Below, one piece after another: positions 12,498-24,372 of a stretch of 64,000 bases of DNA. The stretch lies in NCBI GenBank assembly GCA_951394405.1, contig OX596340.1, positions 310,001 through 374,000 on the forward strand, in the 5' to 3' direction. How positions within the stretch are numbered: the first letter of the stretch is position 1; every line of letters starts with the position of its first letter. The stretch is from Coprinellus micaceus (lineage: Eukaryota > Basidiomycota > Agaricomycetes > Agaricales > Psathyrellaceae). The notes under the pieces are model-generated. The model was not told where the DNA came from. It made no database searches and saw only the letters and a program-made list of their open reading frames with translations. The translations under genes were made by a program, and so were the position numbers.

Positions 12498-13910
12498 ATG
12501 GCTACTCAACGAGAATTGCTTATCATCATAGACGAGCAAGATCCTGCCTTCAAGTTTGAGGGCTCTTGGACCAAATCGAACGGCGTATGGTATCCTGACA
12601 GTTGCTTGTATGGAGTTGGCAACTTCACCCTCTCGTTCAATGGTGAGCCTCCTCCTGCTCCACTTGTACCGACCTTCTCAGCCGGGGTCGAAGGTTCGTC
12701 GGCAGCCTTCATCGGAAATACGCCTACGAGAAACGAGTCAAGCCCTGCTCAAACCCACACCGTGGCGATAGATGGAGGTCCCACGTACAATGCCACGTTC
12801 CCCCTTCCCCTCCCCTCAGATCCCAGGGTCCAGCAAGGGTACGCACAATGGTACACAACTCCGATGCTCACCAACAGCCTACCTTATAATACCCACAATA
12901 TCACAATATCGGAAAGAGACAACGTAGCCGTCGACTTCGCAATCGTCACGATCAACGACCTCGACACGCCAATCAGCAGAGACCACCGAGTCCTAGTGGA
13001 CGACCAAGACCCCGCCGTTCGGTATAATGGGGACTGGAGGAACACGACGGACTCGGATTTCCTGAATTTCTCCCCCTTCCCAGGAGGCTACCCGGTCATG
13101 AACTCCACTCACCAGAGCCAGGCTGCGGACGATTGTCTAGAATTTCGGTTCGCAGGTCAGTTATCCCGGTATTGGCATTGCAAATGTAAATCGGGCACTC
13201 ACGCCTTGTATGGCATCGCAGGCACCACTGTCGACGTCTACGGCTTATGGTACCCGCCCAGCCGTGACAAGACCAAAATCACGGTTAGAGCGACGATAGA
13301 TGGCGCGATTGTCCGCAGGGATCCCATCATTGGGCGCCAAAACGAACGATACCAGAACCTCCTCCTTTTCACTGCTTCCGACCTCCTGCCGAGAGACCAC
13401 ACCCTCATACTTACTGTGTCTGACGCCTCACAACTGTTTATCCTCGACTACATCGTCTACACCCCGAGCTTCGCGAGTATGCGGGATATGCCCGACCTTT
13501 CGAAGGGATACAAAGGGTGCGCCAAGGCACAGGACGACGGCAGTTCGATACCAGTGGGGTTGATTGTTGGCGTGGTCCTGGGGCTATTTGCTTTCGGGTT
13601 GTTGGTTATAGTTGGAGTTTGGAGGTGGAACAGGAGACGGAATCGGCGAGTGAGTACCCTCGAATTATGGTCAGGAGACGTCCTCACCTACAGTGATCAG
13701 ATACGATTGGGCGAGGGACACGCAAGAACGTCTTCGGAAGCCACATACGTAGCGCTCCAAAGATCCGACCAGTTCGAGCCATCCAAGGATCTGAAGACGC
13801 CAGATTCCCCGAGCGACCTTGACTTGCAGCCCCTCATGACATCCAAGTCAAAGTGCCCACCAGAGTGCGTAGTGCGGTTAACGGGACTCGCTCATTCCCA
13901 CTCTCTGTAA
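12498..13910 (+). CDS. Single-pass membrane protein with two tandem beta-sandwich domains (left arm copy)
   Basis: Three exons (12498-12642, 12694-13155, 13222-13910) encode 431 residues. Two homologous extracellular-type modules follow each other: the first opens with DEQDPAFKFEGSW, the second with DDQDPAVRYNGDW and continues with GTTVDVYGLWYPP. Each looks like a jelly-roll, carbohydrate-binding-like fold common in agaricomycete membrane proteins of unknown role. Several N-x-S/T sites support glycosylation. One transmembrane helix (GLIVGVVLGLFAFGLLVIVG, about residues 313-335) is followed by a basic stop-transfer sequence (WRWNRRRNRR) and a roughly 90-residue cytoplasmic tail. There is no classical signal peptide at the start, so topology is inferred. 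The right-arm copy stops shortly after the basic stretch, so the long tail here is either a gain by stop loss or the ancestral state. It pairs head to head with the DUF6535 gene. Confidence 0.82.
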   Translation: MATQRELLIIIDEQDPAFKFEGSWTKSNGVWYPDSCLYGVGNFTLSFNGEPPPAPLVPTFSAGVEGSSAAFIGNTPTRNESSPAQTHTVAIDGGPTYNATFPLPLPSDPRVQQGYAQWYTTPMLTNSLPYNTHNITISERDNVAVDFAIVTINDLDTPISRDHRVLVDDQDPAVRYNGDWRNTTDSDFLNFSPFPGGYPVMNSTHQSQAADDCLEFRFAGQLSRYWHCKCKSGTHALYGIAGTTVDVYGLWYPPSRDKTKITVRATIDGAIVRRDPIIGRQNERYQNLLLFTASDLLPRDHTLILTVSDASQLFILDYIVYTPSFASMRDMPDLSKGYKGCAKAQDDGSSIPVGLIVGVVLGLFAFGLLVIVGVWRWNRRRNRRVSTLELWSGDVLTYSDQIRLGEGHARTSSEATYVALQRSDQFEPSKDLKTPDSPSDLDLQPLMTSKSKCPPECVVRLTGLAHSHSL

Positions 13911-14020
13911 TCCTTGGAGCACCATCCGTGACGGGGCGGGAGGTAGAAAGAGTCTAGTATTACTGTAGCAAATCGCTGTACTTACATGAACGCACACATC
14001 AAGACCCCTCTATCCCAGGA

Positions 14021-15811
14021 TTAGTGGGTTGAGGTGATTTGCCGCAAGCCTAAGTTATCCGGCAAGGCAAGGGTATCATCCGCATCCCTAGAGAGGTGGC
14101 CGCCAAAGCCCACAGGGCCGTTCAGCCTCTGGAACTCCTCGATGCGCCTCTCGACCTCAGGTCGGAAGTGGCGCATGAGACCTTGGATGGGCCAGGCAGC
14201 AGCGTCACCCAAAGCACAAATCGTCCGTCCCTCAATTTGTTTCCTAGATAATGATATACACGGTCAGCCAGTGTGTTGAGAAGAATGACAGGGAGCAACT
14301 CACGTCAACTCGAGCAACATGTCAATTTCACGTTGGTGGGCGCGACCCTCGACCATGCGGTCCATCATGTTCTTCATCCAGGTCGTACCCTCACGGCAGG
14401 GGGTGCATTGACCACAAGATTCGTGCTTGTAGAAGTCGGCGAAGCGGGAGATGGCGGAGACAACGTCGGTGCTCTTGTCCATGACGATGACGGCACCGGT
14501 TCCGAGACCAGTTTGGGCATCCTTGAGGGAGTCGTAGTCCATCCTGGGAAACGGAGGTCAGCGTTGATTGGGACCCGAGGGGGTAGATACGCACAGGACT
14601 TCAGCACAAACGTCCTTGGGAATAATAGGGACGGATGAACCACCAGGGACGATACCAAGGAGGTTATCCCAGCCACCTCGGACACCACCACAGTGCTTCT
14701 CGATAAGGTCCTTGAGGGGAATGCTCATTTCCTCCTCAATGACGCAAGGGTTGTTGACGTGACCGCTGATGCAGTAGAGCTTGGTGCCTTCGTTACGCTT
14801 GCGACCAAAACCGGCGAACCAGTTGGAACCACGGCGGCAAATGGTGGGTGCGACTGCGACAGTCTCGACATTGGCGACGGTAGTTGGGCACCCGAAGAGA
14901 CCGACGTCAGCAGGGAAGGGGGGCTTGAGGCGGGGCTTTCCCTGCTTCCCTTCGATAGATTCGATGAGAGCGGTCTCCTCCCCGCAAATGTAGGCACCGG
15001 CACCACGGTGAACGTAGACGTCGAAGTCGTACCCGGTCCCACAAGCGTTCTTGCCAATGAAACCAGCAGCATAAGCCTCGTTAATGGCTTGCTGAATGTG
15101 TGATGCTTCCTGGTAGAATTCGCCACGGATGTAGATGTAGGCGGCGTTGGCATTCATGGCGCGACCGGCGACGAGACACCCCTCAATGAGCTTGTGGGGG
15201 TCACCACGGAGAATCTCTCGGTCCTTGCAGGTTCCTGGCTCTCCCTCATCGGCGTTGATGACTAGATATCGGGGCCTTCATTACGATGTTAGTTGGACTT
15301 CGCCGACGATGCATAGTGCGACGTACCGGCCATCCGCCTGCCAATTGGGCTTGTTCATGAAGCTCCACTTGAGGCCACTGGGGAAACCAGCACCACCACG
15401 GCCACGCAATCCGGAGTCCTTGATAGTTTGGATGATCCACGAATCTCCCTTCAACAGAATTTCCTTCGTCTTATGCCAGTCGCCTCGGGACTATGGGGCC
15501 ATATGAGCAAACTTACTCGGTTTCAAAGAGGTAACCACGTACCATAGCACCCTTGATACCGTGGTCGTGCCTGCAGTAGGCATTGGTGAATATACGGTCC
15601 TGGTCCTTCAAGCCTCCATAACGTCTAACAGGAATGTCCGCTGCTGCCGTCGCCAACGAGCGACTGGGGTTTCGGAGCTTGGCGCGGAATGGGCGAGCGA
15701 CGGCTGAAGACGGGTCAGAATGGCCCTCGACAACGCGCAGAAAGACCTACAGGAGGCGTTGGACGCTGTTCGTAACAGCGATTTTGACGACGAGGACGAC
15801 GCTCGCAACAT
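14021..15811 (-). CDS. NDUFV1: NADH:ubiquinone oxidoreductase 51-kDa flavoprotein subunit (complex I)
   Basis: Six exons (15751-15811, 15543-15703, 15327-15490, 14595-15275, 14304-14543, 14021-14243) in continuous phase encode 509 residues. A mitochondrial presequence rich in Ser, Arg and Ala is visible at the N-terminus ([20 protein letters not shown]). The mature protein starts near [13 protein letters not shown] and carries the FMN/NADH-binding motifs [27 protein letters not shown] and [16 protein letters not shown]. The N3 iron-sulphur ligands are SCGQCTPC plus the cysteine of ICALGDAA. The subunit accepts electrons from NADH and passes them through FMN to the Fe-S chain of complex I in the mitochondrial matrix arm. 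Length and motif order are those of the family. It lies in the spacer between the two duplication arms. Confidence 0.96.
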
Positions 15812-18800
15812 GGTGCTCGTCGTCGTTGGCGGTGAGCTGGAACCTTCAACACCCCTCGGCGGACTTTTTCGGATTTGGAAATTACGTAATAAATTCTAAT
15901 ATCCTTGACCAATCAGCTCGGTGGGATTTCTTCTTGACTCTCGACCACCACCATCACCAAGAAATGCACCCAAAACTCACCCATTTTGTCTCTTGGAAGT
16001 CTGAAATGACTCATAATTGACTGTCCATGCTGCCAGACCCGAACTTTGACGCTGAAGGAACGGTCTCAAAGAGTATATGTTGCACGATAAGCGCTTCAAA
16101 CCTCAACTTCGCATGGGCGACGCGTCCGACGGCGAAGTAGTCCCTGAAAAGGCTCTACAGATTCTCTAGAAGTTCACTAGCTCTCACTCAGGCGCTTATC
16201 TCCTACGACCATCCTGCCAATTGCTTCACGGTGAAGTAGTTCTCCAATCCCAGCTTTCACTCAAAGGCGACTGAATGATCTCTGGATCTGGGCGACAAGC
16301 TTCTCAAGAACTTTAAACTGGTATTGAACCAAGACCTATCTGTTCATTTAACTTTAGTTCAACTCGGGTTAGATTAGAATTTAGGTGTCGCTAGGGCCGC
16401 ATATTCAGCATAATGGCCTGGTCAAGAAACACTGGCTTGGATGTGCTACGAGCAACCCAAAGTGGATTTGCCTATACTTCCGTTCCGAGATCCCAGCTCA
16501 AGGCCGCAACCACCGAGAGTCAACATGCCAAGGAGCTGCTTCGGACGGCAACTCAATGGTGGGCGCTCTTTCCGTTCGCAGCTCGGAACCTGAACTAAAC
16601 CTTTCTGGTGTTTGTTGTTCTGTGTCAAGCCCTCAATGCCTGTGGCGCGGTGTCTACGGAATTGAAGCGAGCCCTGGATCTTATCCAAGGGTCTCGCTAG
16701 GCGCCTGGCCTTTGCCTTTCACCGTGGCGTCATCGTTATGTCCGCATTCTCTCAAATAATCCTCAGGGAGAACCCCAAGAATACGGTCTGCCATCGTCGA
16801 GTTACCTTCCAGCGTTCAGCCCCATGACAGAAGCACGGAGGATCCAGGCACGACCCTTCGGATGTCATCGAAGCGATGATTACCATTCTAGGAGCGCTCC
16901 ACAATATGACAATGTCCTCGTACGCACTTCAGCTGCTGGGGCAGTTTGACAAGCAAAAGTAACTCGCCGGGTCCGGCAATGTGTATACGTCACACTTTGC
17001 ATGAGTTCCAGGCACCTCGCCGACGCCGTGAAGCATCCGATTGGCCTTGCTCTCTCATCCCCGAGTCGCACACGGCGTGCACCATTCCAGCCAAAAGTTA
17101 CTTTCCCTCCTCTCCCGTGGGAGGCTTCCGATTTTCTCGCCTGGCGTAAGCACTTCAAGAACCCCTTCGACAAGTTAGAACAAACGGGAAAGGTCTGTGA
17201 TTGTGGCCCAGGCACATCGTACAGACCCTGCCCGGTACGTCGCTACTTTCATGACAAATGCAGAGGTGACTCTAACACCCTTTCCTTATCGTGCACATAT
17301 GAATCCACGACACATCTCCCCCAATTCCAGGGAGTGTGAAGGAACAAAGAAACTGTTCCGGCACACACCTCGGGTCAATCTCGTTAGGTAGGCACCCGAG
17401 CGACGTCACAATCCTGCCATGATTTCAACCTCTGGAAGTCTTTCGACAGGGACACAATGACAGCCTTGTCCAAGCGCAATGATTCAGCTCGTAAAAAAGT
17501 ACAAGGCCACAAAAAAAAAAAGCACGGGTTCCCCAGAATCCACCCTCGGATGGCGGAGGCGTTAGTCATACCTGGGCGCTTGTATCGTGCCTTCTCATCA
17601 ACGCCCACTCTGACAGGCCGTTAATCTTACCGAAACCTTACCTCTACACTCCGACTCGGACCCTTCGCGCCGTCCCTTCGACCCCGTCATATTTATATCA
17701 TTCCGCCAACAAAAAACATATAGTGGTTAGGCGCTCTGTTTCCGTGGTCCAGGTGTTCATTTACAGAGGTCGATCTCCGAAAGCATAAAGCCACCTCCGC
17801 ACGTACGCCACATTCTCGACTGCCTCAGGCCGTGCCTAGAGCTCTTCGTCATTTCGTGTCCAATGCTAGTTTGGATGATTCGCGGAACGCTGATACCTTG
17901 CCGAGGAACAAAAGGATGTCATCAAAGCCATTTCGGACGACAAGCGTCATGTTTGCCTTGCTCCCTGTCCAGCAGGAGTGAGGTAGTCAAAGCTCGGATA
18001 AAACCAAGTACCGAAAGCCCTGACAGACCTTCCTTGCTGTCGCGTGAAGCATCGTCGACCGCACCCGTGTACAAACGGAAATGAAAGACGCATCATTGAG
18101 TAGCGCAAGCAGTTGACACGTATGTGTTCCTCTCCGTCATTGCGATTTTCGCGCCCGTACTCACCTCCTTCCGGACGCGTCTTCGCGATATAGGGGCGAT
18201 CAGGGCGCGTGATTAATGACCGTGTCTCCTGGTGAAAGTCTGGGCCAGCCTTGACACGCGAGACGGATGCATCATGGTATTGTGCGATGATCAAGTGACA
18301 GGCCGGCGCCATTTGCGATCTTGAGAGGACGCCACCTTATCTCGTCTGATGTTCTCCGATGACTCTCGCGTCTTTCCCATTGCTTCCTCTTCGCAGCCCG
18401 GAAATCTAGGGGACATATCTTCACTTCGGGGGACGAGGTTCTTGCGGAGAGAAGGAGATGTGTCGGTTGGATCGGTAGAGCGCCAATTCCCATTTGATAT
18501 TCTCCACCAGGGCCCATGGACAACTCAAACAAGCGGATCCTTACCAGTGAATAGCGCCCCGCACAAGGAGCCCGTCAATCGTTCTTGCATTCACCCTCTC
18601 AAGGCGGCCAGTTGTGACATGCAATCGCCACGTCAATTCCGGGGTGGCGAACGGGACCCTCGTTTAGAAACTGGGGCATAGGTCATCTCAAGGCTATCGC
18701 CGCTTGCAGTCCTTTGTTTTCCTATCTTCCATCTAACGCCCAGCATGAGAAATGGTTCGTTGGGCCGTTTATATTCCATCAGCCCGGATATGGGTCTTCT

Positions 18801-19384
18801 GACTTCCATTAGTGGATATGTTTATCAGGGCTCGACACCCTCTTTATCACTTCTTTTGAATCGGGGGTAGCCTTCCTGGAAGCGCATCGCTTGAATCTCG
18901 CTACTTCCTGTTTTGGATTGACTCTCGTATAACGTGTTCCGCGGGCTGGACCCACTGTCCATGCTTGGAGTGCCTGAGTATCGGGTTTGTCCAATAACTA
19001 CCCTTTTTCTATATAAACAGCATCTCAAAAGCTCACAATGTTCTCCTCAGAGCATCTCCCACCAGCTGCAGCATACCAAGCACACAATCCTCCCCTCCTC
19101 GATTTTCCCGGACCAGAACATAACCCTCGTTTACTAGATCAATCCGGGAAAGCGACACTCCGCAAAGAATTGTTCCCAGCTCCTCACCGTACCGCTCCAC
19201 ATTCGTCTTCGATCTTACCATATCCGCTTTCGTGGATTTTCGGCACATCCTCCGTCAACTAGAACAAGGCCAGGTTACTAGACTCGCTCGGCGCTTCTCG
19301 TTCCCCAATCTTTCCCGCTTCTTCTCTTCTTCTCTTCCCTTCCTTCACCTTCCAGACCGTCCTCTTCCCAACCCCTCGATCACA
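15812..19384. other. 3.6-kb gene-poor spacer with probable gene remnants
   Basis: No intact gene is recognisable. At about 17,890-17,980 the plus strand reads LAEEQKDVIKAISDDKRHV followed by a stop, with the preceding coding-like segment one frame away. This resembles a decayed fragment of a nucleotide-binding or helicase-type gene, but the identity is a guess. Several frames between 16,400 and 17,350 look coding-like in patches without coherent joins. An A run lies at 17,510-17,521. A TATA element at 19010-19017 probably belongs to the phosphatase gene. Confidence 0.5.
19010..19017 (+). promoter_or_regulatory. TATA box upstream of the dual-specificity phosphatase gene
   Basis: TATATAAA. It lies far upstream of the chosen ATG (19385), so the transcript would have a long, CT-rich leader with an upstream ATG at 19038, or the protein would start at the in-frame ATG at 19232. 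Confidence 0.45.
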
Positions 19385-20168
19385 ATGATCCGCTTCGACT
19401 CTCTACCCCCTGAGGTTGCCCAAGCTATGTGCACACCAATGCATACGGTCCTCCCTCCGGCCCAAAACCCCTCGAACCCCTCACAATTCAGTGGGGCACT
19501 CTACCTCGGATCCCTTTCAGCGGTCATGGACAAGGACATGCTACGCGAGCACCGTATCACCCACCTTGTGCATGTCCTAGACGTCCCTTGGCTGCCAATG
19601 TCAGAGCAGGAGGGGTTCGTCGGGTACAAGCTTCCCATCGAGGACCTGGACAGTACAGATCTTCGACCACATCTGGAGGCAGTCTGCAATCACATTGACG
19701 CGGCGCTGAAGAGTGGGAGGAATGTTCTCGTCCATTGTCATCAGGTGAGCCCGCCGTTACATATCCCTCGAGTTCCGGATTGCTGCGGGATGTTGGATGG
19801 GTTGTCGCAGTTCGGCAGATGGGGCATTGGTGTCGTGCGTACTTCCGAGTCGAGCGCCTTGATCCCCGCGGGATTGTTCAGCGCCTTTGGAGCCCCTCCA
19901 ACTCCCCCCATCTCTCTTCTCCCCCCATCCGACGTGCTTCGGCACACAGAACGGCTTACTGATCTCCTCCATTCAGGGTGTTTCGCGTTCAGCCGCAGTC
20001 GTCATTGCCTACCTCATCCGGAACCAAGGCATGTCCTTCGAGCAGGCCCACTCGTTCCTGAAGCGCAAACGGGCGTGCATCAAGCCGAACTCCGGATTTA
20101 TGAAGGCGTTGCAAGAATGGGAGTCCCTCTGGAAGCGTCCGAACATGACTCGCCGGTTCACGACATGA
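19385..20168 (+). CDS. Small dual-specificity protein phosphatase
   Basis: Two exons (19385-19744 and 19977-20168) encode 183 residues. The P-loop is HCHQGVSRS (H117, C118 nucleophile, R124), the H-C-x5-R signature of the cysteine-based phosphatase family. It is followed by AAVVIAYLIRNQGMSFEQA, typical of dual-specificity phosphatases; upstream are LYLGSLSAVMD and the acidic loop IEDLDSTDL that supplies the general acid. The intron falls inside the P-loop, between Q120 and G121. The enzyme would remove phosphate from Ser/Thr/Tyr residues. The size, with nothing but the catalytic domain, places it among atypical small DUSPs, and I cannot name a substrate. An in-frame ATG at 19232 would add 51 residues rich in Arg, Phe and Ser that could act as a targeting sequence. 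Confidence 0.9.
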
Positions 20169-20761
20169 TAGTCTTCAAATCAACCCCCGCCCCACTGCCC
20201 CTGACTTTTTCAAGAATGACGTCAATTCCGTCCGGATGATCGGAAATTCCCCCTTGCTTCCGTCCCCCTTTCAGGTCCCTCTAGTTCGGCATCCTATACC
20301 CCTCTCTCGCAGTCACTTCTTGGTTGGATCGCTTTCTACATTCGCTATTCACACACGGGTTTATCGCTTTGTTGGAATCTTTTTGTTGGGTATACATACT
20401 ATTTTTCTTCAACTGAATGACAATCTTGGGCTTTTTGTCGCACCAACGTCTTGGCCTCTGACGAGTCGCTTGGGATTTTGCTTGGGATTTCATTCATGTG
20501 GAGCAGAATGTGGTGATCCAATATCTAGGCGGGACGCGGCTTGGACTTGCTCCACTCAACGCCCCGGATGAGGCGGGTTATTTTTACGAAATTTGGGTGG
20601 TACGTGACAGCAGGTAAACTCCCAACTTCGTGTTCATAACATCGCTCAAGCTGGTCAAAATATCGATGCTAAACCGAACAGGGGGCACTTTGGCCTAAGT
20701 ATTCCCGGCGATGAGGACTCCGTCTACTTGCGCGCGTGAGAAGGGCATCAGCATAGTACCT
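20169..20761. other. Convergent intergenic region
   Basis: This 593-bp stretch lies between the 3' ends of the phosphatase gene (+) and the BTB gene (-). It contains T-rich sequence expected of 3' UTRs and no recognisable gene. Confidence 0.5.
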
Positions 20762-21793
20762 TCACTCTACCCGACCGTGTAGTAGGTCCTCCCATGATTT
20801 GGCAAGATGGAATATCTTAGGAAGAGCATTCCAAATCCTCATCTGGTTCTTCTCATACTCACTCGCGTAGCGGAGCGTACAATCCCTGCAATGCACCACG
20901 TTCGACTCCTTCTCGAACTCCAGCCTATCCAGAACAACGATTTTCTTCGTGCGCTTGAGCCTGGCGGCGAGCGACGGGCGCTGGTTGCACATGGGGCGTA
21001 CCCAACCTCCTTCCGTACGCACGAGCTTGGTGCAATCGCCTGTTGGAGGGAAGTGGCACCGGAGCGCCTCGTCCTGCTCAACCCGAAGCTCGGCAATGCC
21101 CATGGCGCAGCGCGTTTTGTCCTTCCATGGCAGGCCAGAGAGGTCGTAGATTTCCTCCGGAGTGTGGAATGCGATGATTTGGTAGAACAGTGAGGGGAAG
21201 AATTCGAATAGGTCGAAGGTGTCAGCGAGGCGAAGAGCAGTGAGGATGTGAGCGGTGCGTTTTGCGGGGTCGACGACGAGCTGTAGGGACTCGATGCGAG
21301 TGGTCATGTCTTGAAGCTGGATCGGGAGGAGGCGACGTAGTGCCTCGACGCAGCCGTCGAACACGAACTCAAAGTCGTATTTCCGAGCTACAGGCATCAT
21401 TGCGGACAACAGCCCCAGGTACTGCTGCTCGCCCTGGTTCGATAACATGTTGGGCAGGTGCTTGTCAAAGAACCTGGGCGGCAGTGAGTAAAATGAGCCG
21501 GCTCCTCTACCCATTCAGACCTCACCTCACCTATTGTCGTATATGGCTTTGAGCACTCCCGCAACGCCCTCTGTGTTGTCTTGAGGCAATCGAACGACGG
21601 GTTCGTCAAGACTCATGGTCTCGTCACCTTTCAAGGGAAGTGAGAGCATGTCCTTGAAGACTGTAGAGTGCCGACGTAGCAAGCTCTTATGAACCTTGAA
21701 CCCCGCGGTCCCTTCAGCAAGGAGGACGATAGACCCATCCTCGTAGCAGAACTCCGGGTGGTACGAGATCTGGTTGTCCAGGGATTCCAACAT
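20762..21793 (-). CDS. BTB/POZ domain protein, paralog 1
   Basis: Two exons (21531-21793 and 20762-21473) encode 324 residues. The N-terminal BTB/POZ fold is clear: FCYEDGSIVLLAEGTAGFKV, HKSLLRRHSTVFKDML, a conserved VRLPQDNTEGVAGVLKAIYD segment, then the C-terminal helices. It belongs to the large agaricomycete group of BTB proteins with no other named domain. The C-terminal part carries a CRDC motif and ends NALPKIFHLAKSWEDL, which matches the ends of the two BTB proteins at 60-63 kb (LPSYFNLPPWEEL and LPTYFQLPKWQDL). All three therefore share one ancestor. BTB domains dimerise and often recruit substrates to Cullin-3 ubiquitin ligases; for this fungal subgroup that is only an inference. 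Confidence 0.88.
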
Positions 21794-22788
21794 AGTGATG
21801 TAGAATCGCGAGAGGAGGCCCCAGCGGGTTCAAGAACAAGCAGTGGTGCCGTGAGATAAGTACGGGGAAGTTGGCCTTTGTCGCAATGTAAAGCTCCTGG
21901 GGTGATTATCAGGATGATCGATCTAATCTTATCTTATCTGTGCCGCTGCGACCGCCCGTTTCGGGAGACGTCAAACGACCAACTTGGTTCAACGAGAATG
22001 TTGTTCTGACAATGTTCGGATTATAATCGGAGTATGAGCTAGTATGAGGTTAGACTGTCAAAAGACCCCTCTGCACACCCGAGATCTCAACTCAACGTAT
22101 TGGCGCTAGGCGCCGCACCTTACTACCACCGCAACAGCCTAATTTGGGTCCTCATTAAAATCCAGTTTCCTCACCGTCCTAGAAACTCTCAAAAAATCCA
22201 AAGGCTTGTCTATCCATCGCCATGACCGGGCTAGCGAGGCGGCGGGTGTTGGCCTTTTTCGCTCAATCCCGGACTGTGCTCTCTTGTGCTGGCCGTGGTG
22301 ACCACGTGCCGGTGTATACCAATCTCGGCTATCGAGAGTACAATGTGGCGAATTCAGGCCAGTATGTGCATCCATTGTTCTTGAAGGGGAACCTGTCCAT
22401 GTCGGTACATCTGGAATTGCTGACGGACTACGTAACGGCGAACTCGGGATGTAAGCGCCCGTGGGAGCGCATCAAGCGCCGCGTGCGAGAAGTTATTCAG
22501 GTCCCTGTGATACCCTCTTCAGTCCGTCTATATCATACCCAGTCGTCTGGGGCATAACTGTCGATCCGAAAATTTGTCGCACCAAGGTCGATCTTCGTTA
22601 CTCGGAACGGATGTCAACTTCCGCAACGATGCCCAAACGGGTCTTGATACCGATGCCGTCATCTTCGCCGAGAATCGTACCGAGGTCTCGAATACCTCCC
22701 AAGAGGGTTTGTGGTTCAATGTCTTGAACTGGCCTGTGTGTGTGTCGTTTTTGTAAAGATTGGGGGGTAGGTCGATCGCATCTGGTCA
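21794..22788. other. Intergenic region with a dispersed repeat copy
   Basis: No gene is recognised. It holds one copy (about 22,443-22,485) of a 40-bp dispersed repeat whose other copy is at about 28,762-28,804, including TAAGCGCCC at 22452-22460. Confidence 0.5.
22443..22485 (+). repeat. Dispersed 40-bp repeat, copy 1
   Basis: Starts CTCGGGATGTAAGCGCCCGT and continues through GGAGCGCATCAAGCGCCGC. It matches 28,762-28,804 with a few substitutions. Confidence 0.7.
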
Positions 22789-23995
22789 CTACGTTGATGA
22801 GGGTGCGTCCTTCAACTGGATTTCGGCAGTATTGAGCCGCCTATTTTTCCTCCTGTTCCACCTCCAGACGCCAATTATGACCAGCAACGCGCTAAAGAAT
22901 ACCCCAAGCACCACCCCGACGATCAACCCCACTGGTATTGAACTACCATCATCTTGTGCCGCACATCCTCTGTAGCCTCTCGAGAGGTCCGGCATGTTGC
23001 GCATCGTGGTGAAGCTAGGGCTGTAGACAATGTAGTCGAGAATAAAGAGTTGTGAGGTACCATCGACGGTGAGTGTGAGGGTGTGGTCCGTCGGTAGGAG
23101 GTTGGAGGCATCGAAGAGTAAGAGATTCTGGTAACGTTCGTTTTGACGTCCAATGATGGGGTCTCTCCGAACGATTGCGCCGTCTAGAGCCACCCTAAGA
23201 GATATTTTGGTGGTGTCTCGAGTGGGTGGATACCATAGGCCATAGACCTCTACGGAGGTACCTGTGATGGGGTTAAGATCTTGACTTTACCCGCAGAACG
23301 AGAGGCGAGAGAGAGGGAGAGAGAGCTGACCTGAGAACCGAAATTCGAGGCAGTCGCCTGAGGCCTGACTCTGGTGCGTGGAATTCATCACTGGGTAACC
23401 TCCAGGAATGCCGGTAAAACTCAAATATTGCGAGTTTGTTGTATTCTTCCAGCTTCCACTGTACCTAACCGCAGGGTCCTGGTCATCCACTAGAACCCGT
23501 TGATCTTTACTGATTGGAGTGTCGAGGTCGTTGATCGTCACAACCGCGAAGTCGACGGCTACGTGGTTGCTTTCCGATATGGTTATGTTGTGCGTGTTAT
23601 AGGGCGTGTCATTGCTGAGCACCGGAGAGGAGTACCATTGCATATAACCTTGCTGTACCTTGGGGTCTGAAGGCACAGGAAGGGGGAAGGTGTTGTTGTA
23701 AGTAGGGCCTCCGTCTATCGCCACGGTGTGTGTCCAGGCAGGGGTTGATTCGTTTCTCTCAGGGGAATTGCCGATGAAGGCCACCGACGAACCTTCGACC
23801 AGGATTAGGGCTTTAGAATGTGCGGAAGTAAAAGCGAAAACCAGACTCACCGTTGAAGGATAAGGTGAAGTTGCCGTCGCCGTAGACGCAGCTGGATGGG
23901 TACCAGGGTCCGTCCGATTTGGTCCATGATCCTTGAAAATTGAAGGCAGGGTCTTGCTCGTCTATCGCGATAAGCAATTCTCGTTGAACAGACAT
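22789..23995 (-). CDS. Single-pass membrane protein with two tandem beta-sandwich domains (right arm copy)
   Basis: Three exons (23851-23995, 23331-23792, 22789-23261) encode 359 residues. Exon 1 (145 bp) and exon 2 (462 bp) have exactly the same lengths and phases as in the left copy at 12498. The modules open with DEQDPAFNFQGSW and DDQDPAVRYSGSW, and a transmembrane helix precedes the basic run RWNRRKNRR. The frame then ends after about 14 more residues (NTAEIQLKDAPSST), so the cytoplasmic tail is very short compared with the left copy. The aligned positions continue as open frame in the left copy. Function unknown; sugar or ligand binding at the cell surface is a reasonable guess from the fold. 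The gene is divergently paired with the DUF6535 gene at 24373. Confidence 0.82.
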
Positions 23996-24372
23996 GTTGA
24001 AGGACGTAGGATGGAGGGCTAGGGATGGCTCTAGGTGGAATGAAGACTCAGCCCAATGGGGCCGTGTTTTCATATACTCATTGCAGGACAAGTCATGGTG
24101 GGTGGCATGCCGTTATGTCACAGTTCGCGCATGGGTGATTCCCTTGTATTGTGTAACGGGAGCCGTGAAAGGCAGCCTGATGTCAAGCGTTAGGGAAGGG
24201 CACGTTTCAGCAACTGAATAGGGGTGTCCCAATGCAATCCCGTGTGGACAATGCACACCTTGTTTGCTTACCATGAACGGGAGTGGCCGTCAAGCGACTA
24301 GTATTTACTCGGCCTTGCACCAGTCCAGCTGAGTGTCACTGTTGCTACGCCCGTTCCCTTCGGTCCAAAAGC
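23996..24372. promoter_or_regulatory. Shared bidirectional promoter (right arm)
   Basis: 377 bases between divergent start codons, mirror image of 12133-12497. No clear TATA box was found. Confidence 0.5.

Noticed and set aside
14693..15103. 136-residue plus-strand open frame
   Set aside because: Antisense shadow of the NDUFV1 exon caused by biased codon use.
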